Positions 1-8,738 of a stretch of DNA of 64,000 nt are shown here, piece after piece. Under the pieces are notes generated by a model that saw only the letters and a program-made list of their open reading frames with translations, had not been told where the DNA came from and made no database searches. This stretch comes from an uncultured Sulfitobacter sp. (GTDB taxonomy: Bacteria; Pseudomonadota; Alphaproteobacteria; Rhodobacterales; Rhodobacteraceae). Each line of letters opens with the position of its first letter. Position 1 is the first letter of the stretch. Location of the stretch: NCBI GenBank assembly GCA_947502265.1, contig CANMZB010000006.1, positions 146,497 to 210,496 on the forward strand, given 5' to 3'. Position numbers and translations under genes: made by a program.

Positions 1-476
1 AGGCGCGGCTTGAGCGCGAGGCGGCGGCGCAGGGCGAAACAATTGACCGCCACCAGTTGCGCCAGTTGATTTCGACAGAAATCGGTGTGCCGTTGCGTGA
101 TGTCGAAATGATGGAGGGGCGTCTGTCGGGGTCCGATTATTCGCTGAATGCGACCCAATCCACCGAAGAAGAGGGGCGCGAATGGATTGATGCGCTGCAA
201 GATGATGGCGCGCAGGCGGCTGAAAAGGTCGAAGACAGTCACGACATAGCGCAGTTGCGCGAATGGCTGCTTCTGGCATTGGGTGCGTTGAACGACCGTG
301 AGCAATTCATCGTGCGCGAGCGCAAGCTGCGCGAGAAACCGCGTACGCTGGAAAGCCTCGGGGAGGAATTGAGCTTGAGCAAAGAGCGTGTGCGCCAGTT
401 GGAAGCCGCTGCTTTTACCAAAATGCGCAAGTCGCTTGAAATACAGTCCCAGGAAGTGTTTCACTTCCTGACGTGA
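1..476 (+). CDS. rpoH: RNA polymerase sigma-32 (RpoH family), C-terminal part
   Basis: Only the 3' part is present. The reading frame is open from base 3 and continues past the left edge. It encodes the sigma region 3/4 end of a heat-shock type sigma factor. The region 4.2 helix-turn-helix is clear: a run of charged residues (REQFIVRERKLREK) is followed by SKERVRQLEAAAFTKMRKSL, the -35 recognition helix typical of sigma-32. The product directs RNA polymerase to stress promoters. Rhodobacterales usually carry two RpoH paralogues; which one this is cannot be told from the fragment. The stop codon overlaps the start of the next gene (GTGA), so the two are probably translationally coupled. Confidence 0.85.
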   Translation, partial: ARLEREAAAQGETIDRHQLRQLISTEIGVPLRDVEMMEGRLSGSDYSLNATQSTEEEGREWIDALQDDGAQAAEKVEDSHDIAQLREWLLLALGALNDREQFIVRERKLREKPRTLESLGEELSLSKERVRQLEAAAFTKMRKSLEIQSQEVFHFLT

Positions 477-1297
477 CCCGCTTTATTCGCCTCCGACCTT
501 GCATGTACGTAGCCCTTGCGGCTGCGCTTTTTGTGTCGCCAGTTTTTTTATCGCCCGTGCGCGCCGAGATCCCGCCAGAGGCACGGGCGGCGGACATCCT
601 TGTGCTGGGAGAGCAGCACGACAACCCCGCCCACCACACGCGGCAGGCGGCGTGGGTTGCGGCCACTGCCCCCAAGGCGCTGGTGTTCGAGATGCTGACG
701 CCCGCGCAGGCCACGCGTGGCAATGATGCGGATCGTACAGATCAAAAGGGGATTGATGCGGCTATCGGGTGGTCCAAAAGCGATTGGCCCGCGTTTGACA
801 TGTATTTCCCGATTTTCGCCGCCGCGCCCGGCGCGCGCATTTACGGCGCGCTTACCCCGCGTGAGACGCTGGGCGCGGCGTTGGAACAGCCGTTGGCGGC
901 ACATCCGCGCGCGCCGGTCTTTGGCTTGGATGTAACGCCCGACCCTCAGGAACAGGCACAGCGCGAGGCGTTACAAGCCCGCGCGCATTGCGATGCGCTG
1001 CCCGCAACGATGCTGCCGGTGATGGTCGATATGCAACGCCTGCGCGATATGACGCTGGCCGATACCGCCCTGCAGGCGCTGCGTGACACGGGCGGGCCTG
1101 TCGCGGTGATTGCCGGTAACGGTCATGCGCGCCCTGACTGGGGGATGCCCGCGCTGATCGCCCGCGCGGCACCCGATGTGCAGGTGTTTGCGTTGGGCCA
1201 GACCGAGAATGGTCAAAGCATCAGCGGCGGCTTCGCCTTGTTTCTTGATGCGCCGGAACCTGATCGCGAAGACCCCTGCGCGCGCTTTCGCAACTGA
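473..1297 (+). CDS. ChaN-like haem-binding uptake protein (Cofac_haem_bdg family)
   Basis: A 274-residue exported protein. Residues 1-31 look like a signal peptide (RFIRLR, then a hydrophobic stretch ending near VRA-E). The family hallmark LGEQHDNPAHH lies at about residues 45-55, and a C-terminal VIAGNGHARPDWG completes the haem/iron-binding fold seen in ChaN-type proteins. Such proteins are thought to bind haem in the periplasm or at the outer membrane. The GTG start at 473 overlaps the rpoH stop; an ATG at 503 would also leave a usable signal peptide. No lipobox is obvious. Function beyond the family name is inference. Confidence 0.75.
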   Translation: MTRFIRLRPCMYVALAAALFVSPVFLSPVRAEIPPEARAADILVLGEQHDNPAHHTRQAAWVAATAPKALVFEMLTPAQATRGNDADRTDQKGIDAAIGWSKSDWPAFDMYFPIFAAAPGARIYGALTPRETLGAALEQPLAAHPRAPVFGLDVTPDPQEQAQREALQARAHCDALPATMLPVMVDMQRLRDMTLADTALQALRDTGGPVAVIAGNGHARPDWGMPALIARAAPDVQVFALGQTENGQSISGGFALFLDAPEPDREDPCARFRN

Positions 1298-1369
1298 CCG
1301 TCGGGGCTGGTGCCTGATCGGCGCGCCCCCTATGTTGATTGCGAAACAAAGACCGGACAGGGGCACATC

Positions 1370-2566
1370 ATGCTTGCAGGCAAACACATTCTGCTCATCA
1401 TCGGCGGTGGCATCGCAGCGTTCAAGTCGCTTGACCTGATCCGGCGCTTGCGCGAACGCGGGGCTACGGTAACACCGGTCCTGACCCGCGCGGGGGAGGA
1501 ATTTGTCACGCCGTTGTCGGTCTCGGCACTGGCGGGAAGCAAGCTTTACCGTGATTTGTTCGATCTGGGGGACGAGGCCGAAATGGGCCACATCCAGTTA
1601 AGCCGTGTGGCCGATCTGGTGGTGGTTGCCCCCGCGACCGCCGATCTGATGGCCAAGATGAGCGTCGGGCTGGCGAACGATCTGGCCTCCACGTTGCTGC
1701 TGGCGACGGATACGCCGGTGATGATCGTGCCGGCGATGAATGTGCGGATGTGGGATCATCCGGCCACACAGCGCAATCTGGCGACTTTGCGCGCGGATGG
1801 TATCCGCGTCGTTGGCCCGAACAACGGCGATATGGCCTGCGGTGAACATGGCCCCGGTCGCATGTCCGAGCCGCTTGATATCGTCGCGGCCATCACGGCG
1901 CATCTCAGCGATGGTCCCTTGCAGGGCCGCCGCATCCTTGTCACCTCCGGCCCCACACACGAGCCGATTGACCCCGTCCGCTATATCGCCAATCGTTCGT
2001 CGGGTGCGCAAGGGACGGCGATCGCGCGCGCGCTTGCCGCTTTGGGGGCTGATGTGATCTTTGTCACCGGACCCGCCGATGTGCCCCCGCCCGACGGGGT
2101 GCAGGTGGTGCGCGTACAAACCGCACAGCAGATGAAAGAGGCGGTCGAGGCGGCGCTGCCGGTCGATGCGGGCATCTTTGCCGCCGCTGTCGCCGATTGG
2201 CGCGTGGCGACGGCCAGCGACCGCAAGATCAAGAAAACCAAAGACGGTCTGCCTGCTTTGGAATTCGCCGAAAACCCGGACATCCTGCGCACCATCAGCC
2301 GGATGACCCAAGGCCGCCCGCCGCTTGTCGTGGGTTTCGCCGCCGAGACGAACGACGTGATCGAGAACGCCACCGCCAAGCGGCTGCGCAAGGGCTGCGA
2401 CTGGATCGTTGCCAATGATGTGTCCCCTGCCACCGGCATCATGGGCGGCACGGAAAATGCCGTGACGCTGATTTCTGATGCAGGGGCCGAAGGCTGGCCG
2501 CGCATGGGCAAGGATGCCGTCGCGGAAAAACTGGCCGCGCGCATCGCCGGGGCGTTGGCGAAGTGA
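1370..2566 (+). CDS. coaBC: Bifunctional phosphopantothenoylcysteine decarboxylase / phosphopantothenate-cysteine ligase
   Basis: Two steps of coenzyme A synthesis in one 398-residue protein. The N-terminal CoaC flavoprotein half shows GGGIAAFKS (residues 12-20), a PAMNVRMW motif and the substrate clamp [10 protein letters not shown] with its Cys at about 157. The C-terminal CoaB half carries the KIKK motif (286-289) used in CTP-dependent ligation. I chose the ATG at 1370, which has AGGGG just upstream, over an in-frame start at 1310 that lacks a ribosome site and adds 20 unrelated residues. The stop overlaps the dut start by 4 bp; a coaBC-dut pair is a common bacterial arrangement. Confidence 0.96.
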   Translation: MLAGKHILLIIGGGIAAFKSLDLIRRLRERGATVTPVLTRAGEEFVTPLSVSALAGSKLYRDLFDLGDEAEMGHIQLSRVADLVVVAPATADLMAKMSVGLANDLASTLLLATDTPVMIVPAMNVRMWDHPATQRNLATLRADGIRVVGPNNGDMACGEHGPGRMSEPLDIVAAITAHLSDGPLQGRRILVTSGPTHEPIDPVRYIANRSSGAQGTAIARALAALGADVIFVTGPADVPPPDGVQVVRVQTAQQMKEAVEAALPVDAGIFAAAVADWRVATASDRKIKKTKDGLPALEFAENPDILRTISRMTQGRPPLVVGFAAETNDVIENATAKRLRKGCDWIVANDVSPATGIMGGTENAVTLISDAGAEGWPRMGKDAVAEKLAARIAGALAK

Positions 2567-3024
2567 GCGGTGCAACAGTCGAAATCGCGTGGGACGCAGG
2601 CGCGGATACCGCACTTGGCCTGCCGCGCTACGAGACGTCGGGCGCGGCGGGCGCTGATCTGCGCGCGAACCTGAGCGAGCGCGTGAATGTCACGCTGGCA
2701 CCCGGCGCGCGGGCGCTGATTCCCACCGGCCTGCGCCTTGCGATTCCCGAAGGCTTTGAGGTGCAGATCCGCCCGCGCTCCGGCCTCGCGCTCAAGCACG
2801 GGATAACCTTGCCCAACAGCCCCGGCACGATTGATGCCGATTATCGCGGGCCGTTGGGGGTGATTGTGATGAACGCAGGCACTGAAGATTTCACCGTTAC
2901 CCACGGGATGCGGATCGCGCAAATGGTGATTGCCCCGGTGGTTCAGGCTCGTTTTGCGCTTGTGGAACATCTCGCGCCGACACAGCGTGGCGCGGGCGGG
3001 TTCGGCTCTACCGGAACGGAGTAA
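2563..3024 (+). CDS. dut: dUTP diphosphatase (dUTPase)
   Basis: A 153-residue trimeric dUTPase that hydrolyses dUTP to dUMP and pyrophosphate, keeping uracil out of DNA and feeding dTMP synthesis. All five family motifs are visible in order: GAAGADLRA (27-35), PRSGLAL (71-77), [17 protein letters not shown] (88-104, with the catalytic Asp), RIAQMVIAP (117-125) and [10 protein letters not shown] (142-151). It starts with GTG overlapping the coaBC stop (GTGA), which indicates coupling. Length is normal for the family. Confidence 0.97.
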   Translation: MSGATVEIAWDAGADTALGLPRYETSGAAGADLRANLSERVNVTLAPGARALIPTGLRLAIPEGFEVQIRPRSGLALKHGITLPNSPGTIDADYRGPLGVIVMNAGTEDFTVTHGMRIAQMVIAPVVQARFALVEHLAPTQRGAGGFGSTGTE

Positions 3025-3027
3025 GCC

Positions 3028-4080
3028 ATGCTGGTTATCATTCTTGCTGCGGCTCTTTGGGGCTTGGGCGCGTTGATGGGGACGCCGCGCAATCTGCGCT
3101 GGATGATGATTGCGCTTTTGATTCTCGCTGCTGTTGGTATCCAATTGGTGTTTCCCGACGGCCACCCTCTGCGCGCGGCAACTGGCGGTTCTGCCGCGCT
3201 TTGGCTCATTGTCGTGGGGATTGCGGCTGTGGTTTGGGGGTACGGGCGGCTGATCGCGGGGTTGCGCAAGCGCACCGGTGTGGATGATAGCGGGAAAGCG
3301 CCAGCGCCCAAACAAGGCAGCTTTTCTGGAACCGAGCTTGACCGTTACGCGCGTCATATCGTGCTGCGCGAGGTCGGCGGCGCGGGCCAGAAGGCGCTCA
3401 AGAACGCAAAGGTGCTGGTGGTGGGGGCAGGCGGGCTTGGGGCACCTGTGCTGCAATATCTCGGCGCGGCCGGTGTGGGTACCATTGGCGTGATTGATAA
3501 CGACACGGTAGAAAACACCAACCTGCACCGTCAGGTCATTCACAAGGACGCGGCCATCGGGATGGCCAAGGTGTTTTCCGCGCAGCGCGAAATGACGGCG
3601 CAAAACCCGTTTATCACCGTGCGCCCCTATAACCGCACGCTTGACGATACAATCGCGGAAGAGCTGTTCGCGGACTACGATATGGTGCTTGACGGCACCG
3701 ATAATTTCGACACCCGTTATCTGGTGAACGCGACCTGTGTGGCGGCTGGCATCCCGATGATTTCAGGGGCGCTGAGCCAGTGGGAAGGCCAGATCAGCGT
3801 GTTTGACCCGGCCCATGGCGCGCCTTGTTACCGGTGTATTTTCCCCCAGGCGCCCGCGCCGCATCTGGCACCGAGTTGCGCCGAAGCGGGGGTGATTGGC
3901 CCCTTGCCGGGCGTAATCGGCGCGATGATGGCGATGGAGGCGATCAAGATTATTACGGGCGCTGGCGCGCCCTTGCGCGGACAGATGATGATCTATGACG
4001 CGCTTTACGGCGAAAACCGCAGCATCCGCATTGCGCCGCGCGCCGATTGCCCCGTCTGCACAAGTGTGCGGCGATTGTAA
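3028..4080 (+). CDS. moeB: Membrane-anchored MoeB/ThiF/HesA-family adenylyltransferase
   Basis: An E1-like enzyme that adenylates the C-terminus of a ubiquitin-like sulfur carrier (MoaD or ThiS). Residues 1-77 hold three hydrophobic segments absent from the soluble E. coli MoeB. The E1 domain starts near residue 103 with RYARHIVLREVGGAGQ. It contains the nucleotide loop GAGGLG (133-138), DNDTVENTNLHRQ and DGTDNFDTR. Two CxxC pairs (CYRC 267-270, CPVC 341-344) should hold the structural zinc, and Cys284 sits in the PSCAEAGV position. It begins three bases after dut. Whether it serves molybdopterin or thiamine synthesis cannot be read from the sequence. Confidence 0.85.
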   Translation: MLVIILAAALWGLGALMGTPRNLRWMMIALLILAAVGIQLVFPDGHPLRAATGGSAALWLIVVGIAAVVWGYGRLIAGLRKRTGVDDSGKAPAPKQGSFSGTELDRYARHIVLREVGGAGQKALKNAKVLVVGAGGLGAPVLQYLGAAGVGTIGVIDNDTVENTNLHRQVIHKDAAIGMAKVFSAQREMTAQNPFITVRPYNRTLDDTIAEELFADYDMVLDGTDNFDTRYLVNATCVAAGIPMISGALSQWEGQISVFDPAHGAPCYRCIFPQAPAPHLAPSCAEAGVIGPLPGVIGAMMAMEAIKIITGAGAPLRGQMMIYDALYGENRSIRIAPRADCPVCTSVRRL

Positions 4081-4124
4081 CCGCGCCGCGCGGGTCTTAG
4101 GTTGTGGCGCAAAGGAGACTGCCC

Positions 4125-6149
4125 ATGACATCGTCCGAAAACCCGCTGCTGCAAGACTGGAAAACGCCCTTTGGCCTCGCGCCGTTTGACGCGGTAGCCG
4201 ATACCGATTTCGCCCCCGCCCTCGAAGAGGCTTTGAGCGCCCACAGCGCCGAGATCGACGCCATTGCGAGCAATGCGCAGGTGCCGACGTTCGCCAACAC
4301 CGTCGAGGCGCTGGAGGCGGCTGGCCATCTGCTTGATCAGGTGCTTGGCGTGTTCTTTACCGTCGCAGGTGCCGACAGCAATCCGGCCCGCGAGGCGTTG
4401 CAGCGCGATTTCTCGCCTAAACTCTCGGCGCATTTTTCCGAGATTTCAGCCAACAAGCCACTGTTTGCGCGGATTAATGCGGTCTGGGAAAAGCGCGACA
4501 CCCTTGGCCTGAGCAACGAACAGGCGCGGGTGCTGATGCTCGCGCACCGTGGCTTTGTGCGCTCGGGTGCGGCGCTGTCAGGGGCGCAAGAGACGCGTTT
4601 GAAAGAGATCAAAGGGCGGCTTGCCGTGCTGGGGACCGATTTCACCCAGAACCTGCTGGGCGACGAGCGTAGCTGGTTTATGCCGCTCGAAGAGGCCGAT
4701 CTGGAAGGGCTCCCCGATTTTGTGATCGACACCGCCCGTGCGGCAGGCGAAGAGAAAGAGGCGGGCGGCCCGGTTGTCACCCTGTCGCGGTCTCTGATCA
4801 CGCCGTTTCTGCAATTCAGCCCGCGCCGAGATCTGCGCAAGCGTGCCTTTCAGGCGTGGGAAGCGCGCGGCGCAAATGGTGGCGAGACGGACAACCGCGC
4901 CATCGCCGCCGAAATCCTGGCCTTGCGCGCCGAGCGCGCCAAGCTGTTGGGCTATGCCACCTTTGCGGATTACAAGCTGGAAACCGAGATGGCCAAGACG
5001 CCGCAGGCCGTGCGTGATCTGCTGATGGCGGTGTGGGAGCCAGCCCGCGCACAGGCCAACGCCGATGCGGAAACCCTGCAAAAGATGATGCAGGAAGACG
5101 GGGTGAACGACGATCTGGCCCCGTGGGACTGGCGCTACTACGCCGAGAAACGGCGCGCGGCAGAACATGATCTGGATGAGGCGGCGCTGAAACCCTACTT
5201 CCAGCTTGACCGGATGATCGAGGCGTCGTTTGCCTGCGCCAACCGTCTGTTCGGGCTTGAGTTCGCGCCGCTTGACGTGCCGCTTTACCACCCGGATTGC
5301 CGTGCGTGGGACGTGACGCGGGATGGCAAGCATGTGGCCGTGTTCATCGGTGATTATTTCGCGCGCGGCTCCAAACGCTCGGGGGCGTGGTGTTCTGCGA
5401 TGCGCGCACAGGCCAAATTCCCCAAGGAGCAAACCCCTGTTGTCATCAACGTGTGCAACTTCGCCAAGGGCGATCCGGCGCTTTTGTCCTACGATGATGC
5501 GCGCACGCTGTTTCACGAATTCGGCCATGCGTTGCACCAGATGTTGTCTGATGTGACCTACGAAAGCGTCTCCGGCACGTCCGTGGCGCGTGATTTTGTC
5601 GAACTGCCAAGCCAGCTTTATGAGCACTGGCTGGAGGTGCCTGAAGTTTTGGGCGAATTCGCCACCCATGCCAAAACGGGTGAGCCGATGCCGAAAGAGA
5701 TGCTCGACAAGGTGCTGGGTGCCGCGACCTTTGATATGGGGTTCCAGACCGTTGAATATGTCGCCTCGGCTCTCGTTGATCTGGCATTCCACGAAGACGA
5801 TGTGCCGGACGATCCGATGGCCAAACAGCGCGCGGTCCTTGCCGGTATCGGGATGCCAAACGCGATCACCATGCGCCACGCGACGCCACATTTCGCGCAT
5901 GTGTTCTCCGGTGACGGCTATTCCAGCGGCTATTACAGTTACATGTGGTCCGAAGTGATGGATGCCGATGCGTTCGAAGCCTTCGAAGAAGCGGGCGGTG
6001 CCTTTGATCCCGAACGCGCCAAAGCGCTTGAGGAAAACATCCTCTCCACGGGCGGCAGCCGCGATGCGGCAGAGCTTTATATCGCGTTTCGTGGCCGTTT
6101 GCCGGGGGTCGAGGCGCTGCTTAAAGGGCGCGGTCTTAACGCGGCGTAG
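4125..6149 (+). CDS. M3 family zinc metallopeptidase (Dcp / oligopeptidase A type)
   Basis: A 674-residue cytoplasmic thimet-type peptidase. The zinc motif FHEFGHALHQM gives HExxH at residues 464-468, and the downstream YVASALVDLAFHE and YSSGYYSYMWSEVMDADAF segments are typical of the family fold. No signal peptide is present. AAAGGAG seven bases before the ATG at 4125 fixes the start; a GTG at 4104 has no such site. The family degrades short peptides, either removing dipeptides (Dcp) or cutting internally (OpdA/PrlC). I cannot separate these two with confidence. Confidence 0.9.
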   Translation: MTSSENPLLQDWKTPFGLAPFDAVADTDFAPALEEALSAHSAEIDAIASNAQVPTFANTVEALEAAGHLLDQVLGVFFTVAGADSNPAREALQRDFSPKLSAHFSEISANKPLFARINAVWEKRDTLGLSNEQARVLMLAHRGFVRSGAALSGAQETRLKEIKGRLAVLGTDFTQNLLGDERSWFMPLEEADLEGLPDFVIDTARAAGEEKEAGGPVVTLSRSLITPFLQFSPRRDLRKRAFQAWEARGANGGETDNRAIAAEILALRAERAKLLGYATFADYKLETEMAKTPQAVRDLLMAVWEPARAQANADAETLQKMMQEDGVNDDLAPWDWRYYAEKRRAAEHDLDEAALKPYFQLDRMIEASFACANRLFGLEFAPLDVPLYHPDCRAWDVTRDGKHVAVFIGDYFARGSKRSGAWCSAMRAQAKFPKEQTPVVINVCNFAKGDPALLSYDDARTLFHEFGHALHQMLSDVTYESVSGTSVARDFVELPSQLYEHWLEVPEVLGEFATHAKTGEPMPKEMLDKVLGAATFDMGFQTVEYVASALVDLAFHEDDVPDDPMAKQRAVLAGIGMPNAITMRHATPHFAHVFSGDGYSSGYYSYMWSEVMDADAFEAFEEAGGAFDPERAKALEENILSTGGSRDAAELYIAFRGRLPGVEALLKGRGLNAA

Positions 6150-6154
6150 TCAGG

Positions 6155-6191
6155 CGCTCGGGCAGGGCGCAACAGCCGCCTTGCCCGAGCG
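6155..6191. terminator. Hairpin between convergent genes
   Basis: A 10-bp perfect stem (CGCTCGGGCA with TGCCCGAGCG) separated by 17 bases fills the gap between the M3 peptidase and the ghrA-like gene, which converge here. There is no T-run on either side, so it may be a processing signal or a weak bidirectional terminator. Confidence 0.45.
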
Positions 6192-6195
6192 ATAC

Positions 6196-7125
6196 TCAAT
6201 ACCCCAGTTCGCGGTCCACCAGATTGATAAACGGCTCACCCGCCTCGCCGCGGCGGATGTTTTCCACGACAACTTCCGATGCCGTTACCGCGCGTGTATC
6301 TGCCGCGATATGGGGCGTGACAGTGACGTGCGGGTGCGCCCAAAAGGGGTGTTCCTGCGGCAAGGGCTCGATCCGGAAGACATCCAGCGTGGCATGGGCG
6401 ATCTGCCCGGCATCAAGCGCCGCGATCAGCGCGTCATCATCAATCAAAGGCCCCCGGCCCGGATTGATCAGGAACGCGCCCTTGGGCATCTGCGCCAGCG
6501 TGTCGGCATTTATGATATTCTTGGTGGCAGGCGTGTCTGGCAACAAGGTGACCGCAATTTGCGCAGCTGCAAGAGCCTGCGCCAGCCCCTCGTCGCCGTG
6601 CAGGCAGGTGACGCCCTCGACATTTTTCGCGCTGCGCGACCATCCGGTAACGCGAAAGCCCAGCCCCAGAAGTGCATGCGCACAGGCCGTTCCCAATGCG
6701 CCAAGGCCAAGAATCACCACCTCGCGCTCACGCGCCAGCGGTGGTGTTTTTGCGTCCCAATGATGGTCGGGGTTCACAATATGCGCGTCCATGCCCAGAT
6801 GATAACGCATCACATGGCCGGTAACCCATTCCACCATGCCTGTCGTCAACCCCGGATCAACCATCCGCGCCAGCGGGATATCGAGGGTCTCGTTGCCGGT
6901 GATCTTTTCGACACCAGCCCAGAGGTTCAGCACTGCCTTGGCGCGGGTGTAGGGCGTGAAATCCTGTAGATCGCTGTTGGGCGCATAGACGATGTAATCA
7001 ACGTCTTGGGCGGGCATTTCAGTCGCCAGATTTGCGTCGATTCCGGCAGCTTTCAATGCCGTGCGCAGAGGCGCTTCATAGGTTGTCCAACGTTCGGGGC
7101 GGGCGGCAAACAGAACGTTGATCAT
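6196..7125 (-). CDS. ghrA: Glyoxylate/hydroxypyruvate reductase-like D-2-hydroxyacid dehydrogenase
   Basis: A 309-residue NAD(P)-dependent 2-hydroxyacid dehydrogenase. The Rossmann motif GLGALG lies at residues 140-145. The catalytic triad is in place: Arg224 in NPGRGPLI, Glu253 in FRIEPLP and His272 in TPHIAAD. The short N-terminal domain and overall length fit the GhrA group, which reduces glyoxylate and hydroxypyruvate. It is the last gene of a leftward run, and its ATG overlaps the VOC gene stop by 4 bp (ATGA), so the two are co-translated. Exact substrate is inferred. Confidence 0.82.
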   Translation of the reverse strand: MINVLFAARPERWTTYEAPLRTALKAAGIDANLATEMPAQDVDYIVYAPNSDLQDFTPYTRAKAVLNLWAGVEKITGNETLDIPLARMVDPGLTTGMVEWVTGHVMRYHLGMDAHIVNPDHHWDAKTPPLAREREVVILGLGALGTACAHALLGLGFRVTGWSRSAKNVEGVTCLHGDEGLAQALAAAQIAVTLLPDTPATKNIINADTLAQMPKGAFLINPGRGPLIDDDALIAALDAGQIAHATLDVFRIEPLPQEHPFWAHPHVTVTPHIAADTRAVTASEVVVENIRRGEAGEPFINLVDRELGY

Positions 7126-7532
7126 CGCGCAAAAGCTCCCGCCATGTTGGCCAGCCCTTTTATCTCGATGGGATTGCCCGAGGGGTCCATAAAGAACATC
7201 GTCGATTGCTCGCCCGGCTCCCCTTCAAATCGCGTGTGCGGTGCCAGAACAAAATCCAAGTCCTCGGCAATCAAGCGGTCCGCCAGCGCACGCCAGTTTT
7301 CATGCTCAAGCACGACGCCGAAATGGGGCATCGGCACCTTATGTTCGCCGACCAATCCTGTGGCCGCGACATCCATCGGTTTTCCCAGATGGCACGACAG
7401 CTGATGCCCGAAGAAATCGAAATCAACCCAGGTGTCCGTGCTGCGTCCTTCGGAGCAGCCCAGCAGCCCGCCATAAAAGGCGCGTGTTTGATCAAGGTCG
7501 GTGACGTTGAAGGCGAAATGAAAGATAGACAT
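7122..7532 (-). CDS. VOC (glyoxalase/bleomycin resistance) family protein
   Basis: A 136-residue protein with a vicinal-oxygen-chelate fold. It opens with FHFAFNVTDLDQTRAFYGGLLGC and carries a metal-type His/Glu pattern plus FFMDPSGNPIEIKG near the C-terminus, the usual VOC ending. Members are dioxygenases, isomerases or antibiotic-binding proteins; no specific substrate can be assigned. The 4-bp overlap with the hydroxyacid dehydrogenase gene suggests a shared metabolic role. It lies 66 bp downstream of rodA on the same strand, with a short G/C-rich palindrome (around 7552-7568) between them. Confidence 0.75.
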   Translation of the reverse strand: MSIFHFAFNVTDLDQTRAFYGGLLGCSEGRSTDTWVDFDFFGHQLSCHLGKPMDVAATGLVGEHKVPMPHFGVVLEHENWRALADRLIAEDLDFVLAPHTRFEGEPGEQSTMFFMDPSGNPIEIKGLANMAGAFAR

Positions 7533-7598
7533 GAGCGGCCTTTCTGGCAGGGGTATTTACCCCCTGTCTAACGTGCCGCGCGGTCCCTGCCAATCGCC

Positions 7599-8738
7599 TC
7601 AACGCGGCCTGTGAACATGGGCCGATTGCACCAGCCCGAAGGCCAGCATCAACACCAGCATCGCAGAGCCGCCATAGCTTACCAGCGGCAGCGGAACCCC
7701 CACTACCGGCGCCAGCCCCATCACCATCGACATGTTCACCGAGAAGAACAAAAAGAAGTTGAGCGCGACTCCCAGCGTGAGCAGCGAGGCAAAGCGGTCT
7801 TTGTTCATCACGGCCGAGGCGACGCAGAAAACGATGATCAGCGCATAAAGCGTGAGCAGTGACACCCCGCCGAGAAAGCCAAACTCTTCGGCCAACGTGG
7901 TGAAAATGAAATCGGTGTGCTTTTCCGGTAGGAAGTTCAGGCGCGATTGCGTGCCTTGCATAAATCCGCGTCCGGTCCAGCCCCCCGATCCCAGCGCGAT
8001 CTTGGACTGGGTAATGTGATACCCCGCGCCCAGCGGATCAGTGCTTGGATCAAGAAACGTGTCGATCCGGCGGAACTGGTAATTCTGCAACATCTGCCAC
8101 GAGGTGCCGCGCGATTTGAACACGGTCGTCACCAGCCCGATAAACGCCGCAAGCACCGTTGCGAAATAGGCCCAATGCACACCGGCAAGAAACATCAACC
8201 CGCCCCCTGCCGCCAGAAGCAGGATCGCGGTGCCAAGGTCGGGTTGTTTCAGCACCAGCGCCGTCGGCACCAGAATGAATATGAGCGGCAACAAAACCCA
8301 AAACGGCCGCGATGTTTTCTTTGTAGGGAGCCAGTCATAATAGGCGGCGAGAAACATAACCAATGTGATTTTGGTCAGTTCCGAGGGTTGCAGCCGCATA
8401 AAGCCCAGATCTATCCAGCGCTGCGCCCCCATCCCGACGGAGCCGAAAAACTCCACTCCGATCAGCAGGGCAATCGAGACGCTATAGGCGACACCCGCCA
8501 GATTGCGCCACAGCCAGACCGGCACCAAGCCAACAGCGATCATCAGCACCAGCCCGATGGCAAACCGTTTTATCTGCGGCTCGGCCCATGGGTCATAGCC
8601 GCCGCCAGCAACGGAATAGAGCATCAGAAATCCGGTGCCTGCCACCGCCGTCAGCAACAGTACAAGCGGCCAGTTCAGATAGAAAATCTTGCGCAATCCG
8701 GTCGGGACGGATTTGACGGTATACTCAAGATAGCTCAT
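7599..8738 (-). CDS. rodA: Rod shape-determining protein RodA (SEDS glycosyltransferase)
   Basis: A 379-residue polytopic inner-membrane protein of the SEDS family, which polymerises lipid II into glycan strands with PBP2 during lateral wall growth. Visible family features include WIDLGFMRLQPSELTKI, the loop QSKIALGSGGWTGRGFMQGTQSRLNFLPEKHTDFIF and the C-terminal GVPLPLVSYGGSAML. About ten membrane segments are apparent. The start overlaps the mrdA stop by 4 bp, so both partner proteins are translated together. Confidence 0.97.
   Translation of the reverse strand: MSYLEYTVKSVPTGLRKIFYLNWPLVLLLTAVAGTGFLMLYSVAGGGYDPWAEPQIKRFAIGLVLMIAVGLVPVWLWRNLAGVAYSVSIALLIGVEFFGSVGMGAQRWIDLGFMRLQPSELTKITLVMFLAAYYDWLPTKKTSRPFWVLLPLIFILVPTALVLKQPDLGTAILLLAAGGGLMFLAGVHWAYFATVLAAFIGLVTTVFKSRGTSWQMLQNYQFRRIDTFLDPSTDPLGAGYHITQSKIALGSGGWTGRGFMQGTQSRLNFLPEKHTDFIFTTLAEEFGFLGGVSLLTLYALIIVFCVASAVMNKDRFASLLTLGVALNFFLFFSVNMSMVMGLAPVVGVPLPLVSYGGSAMLVLMLAFGLVQSAHVHRPR

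Noticed and set aside
4578..5900. 440-codon minus-strand frame
   Set aside because: Antisense shadow of the M3 peptidase gene, which has an intact zinc motif and full-length family match.
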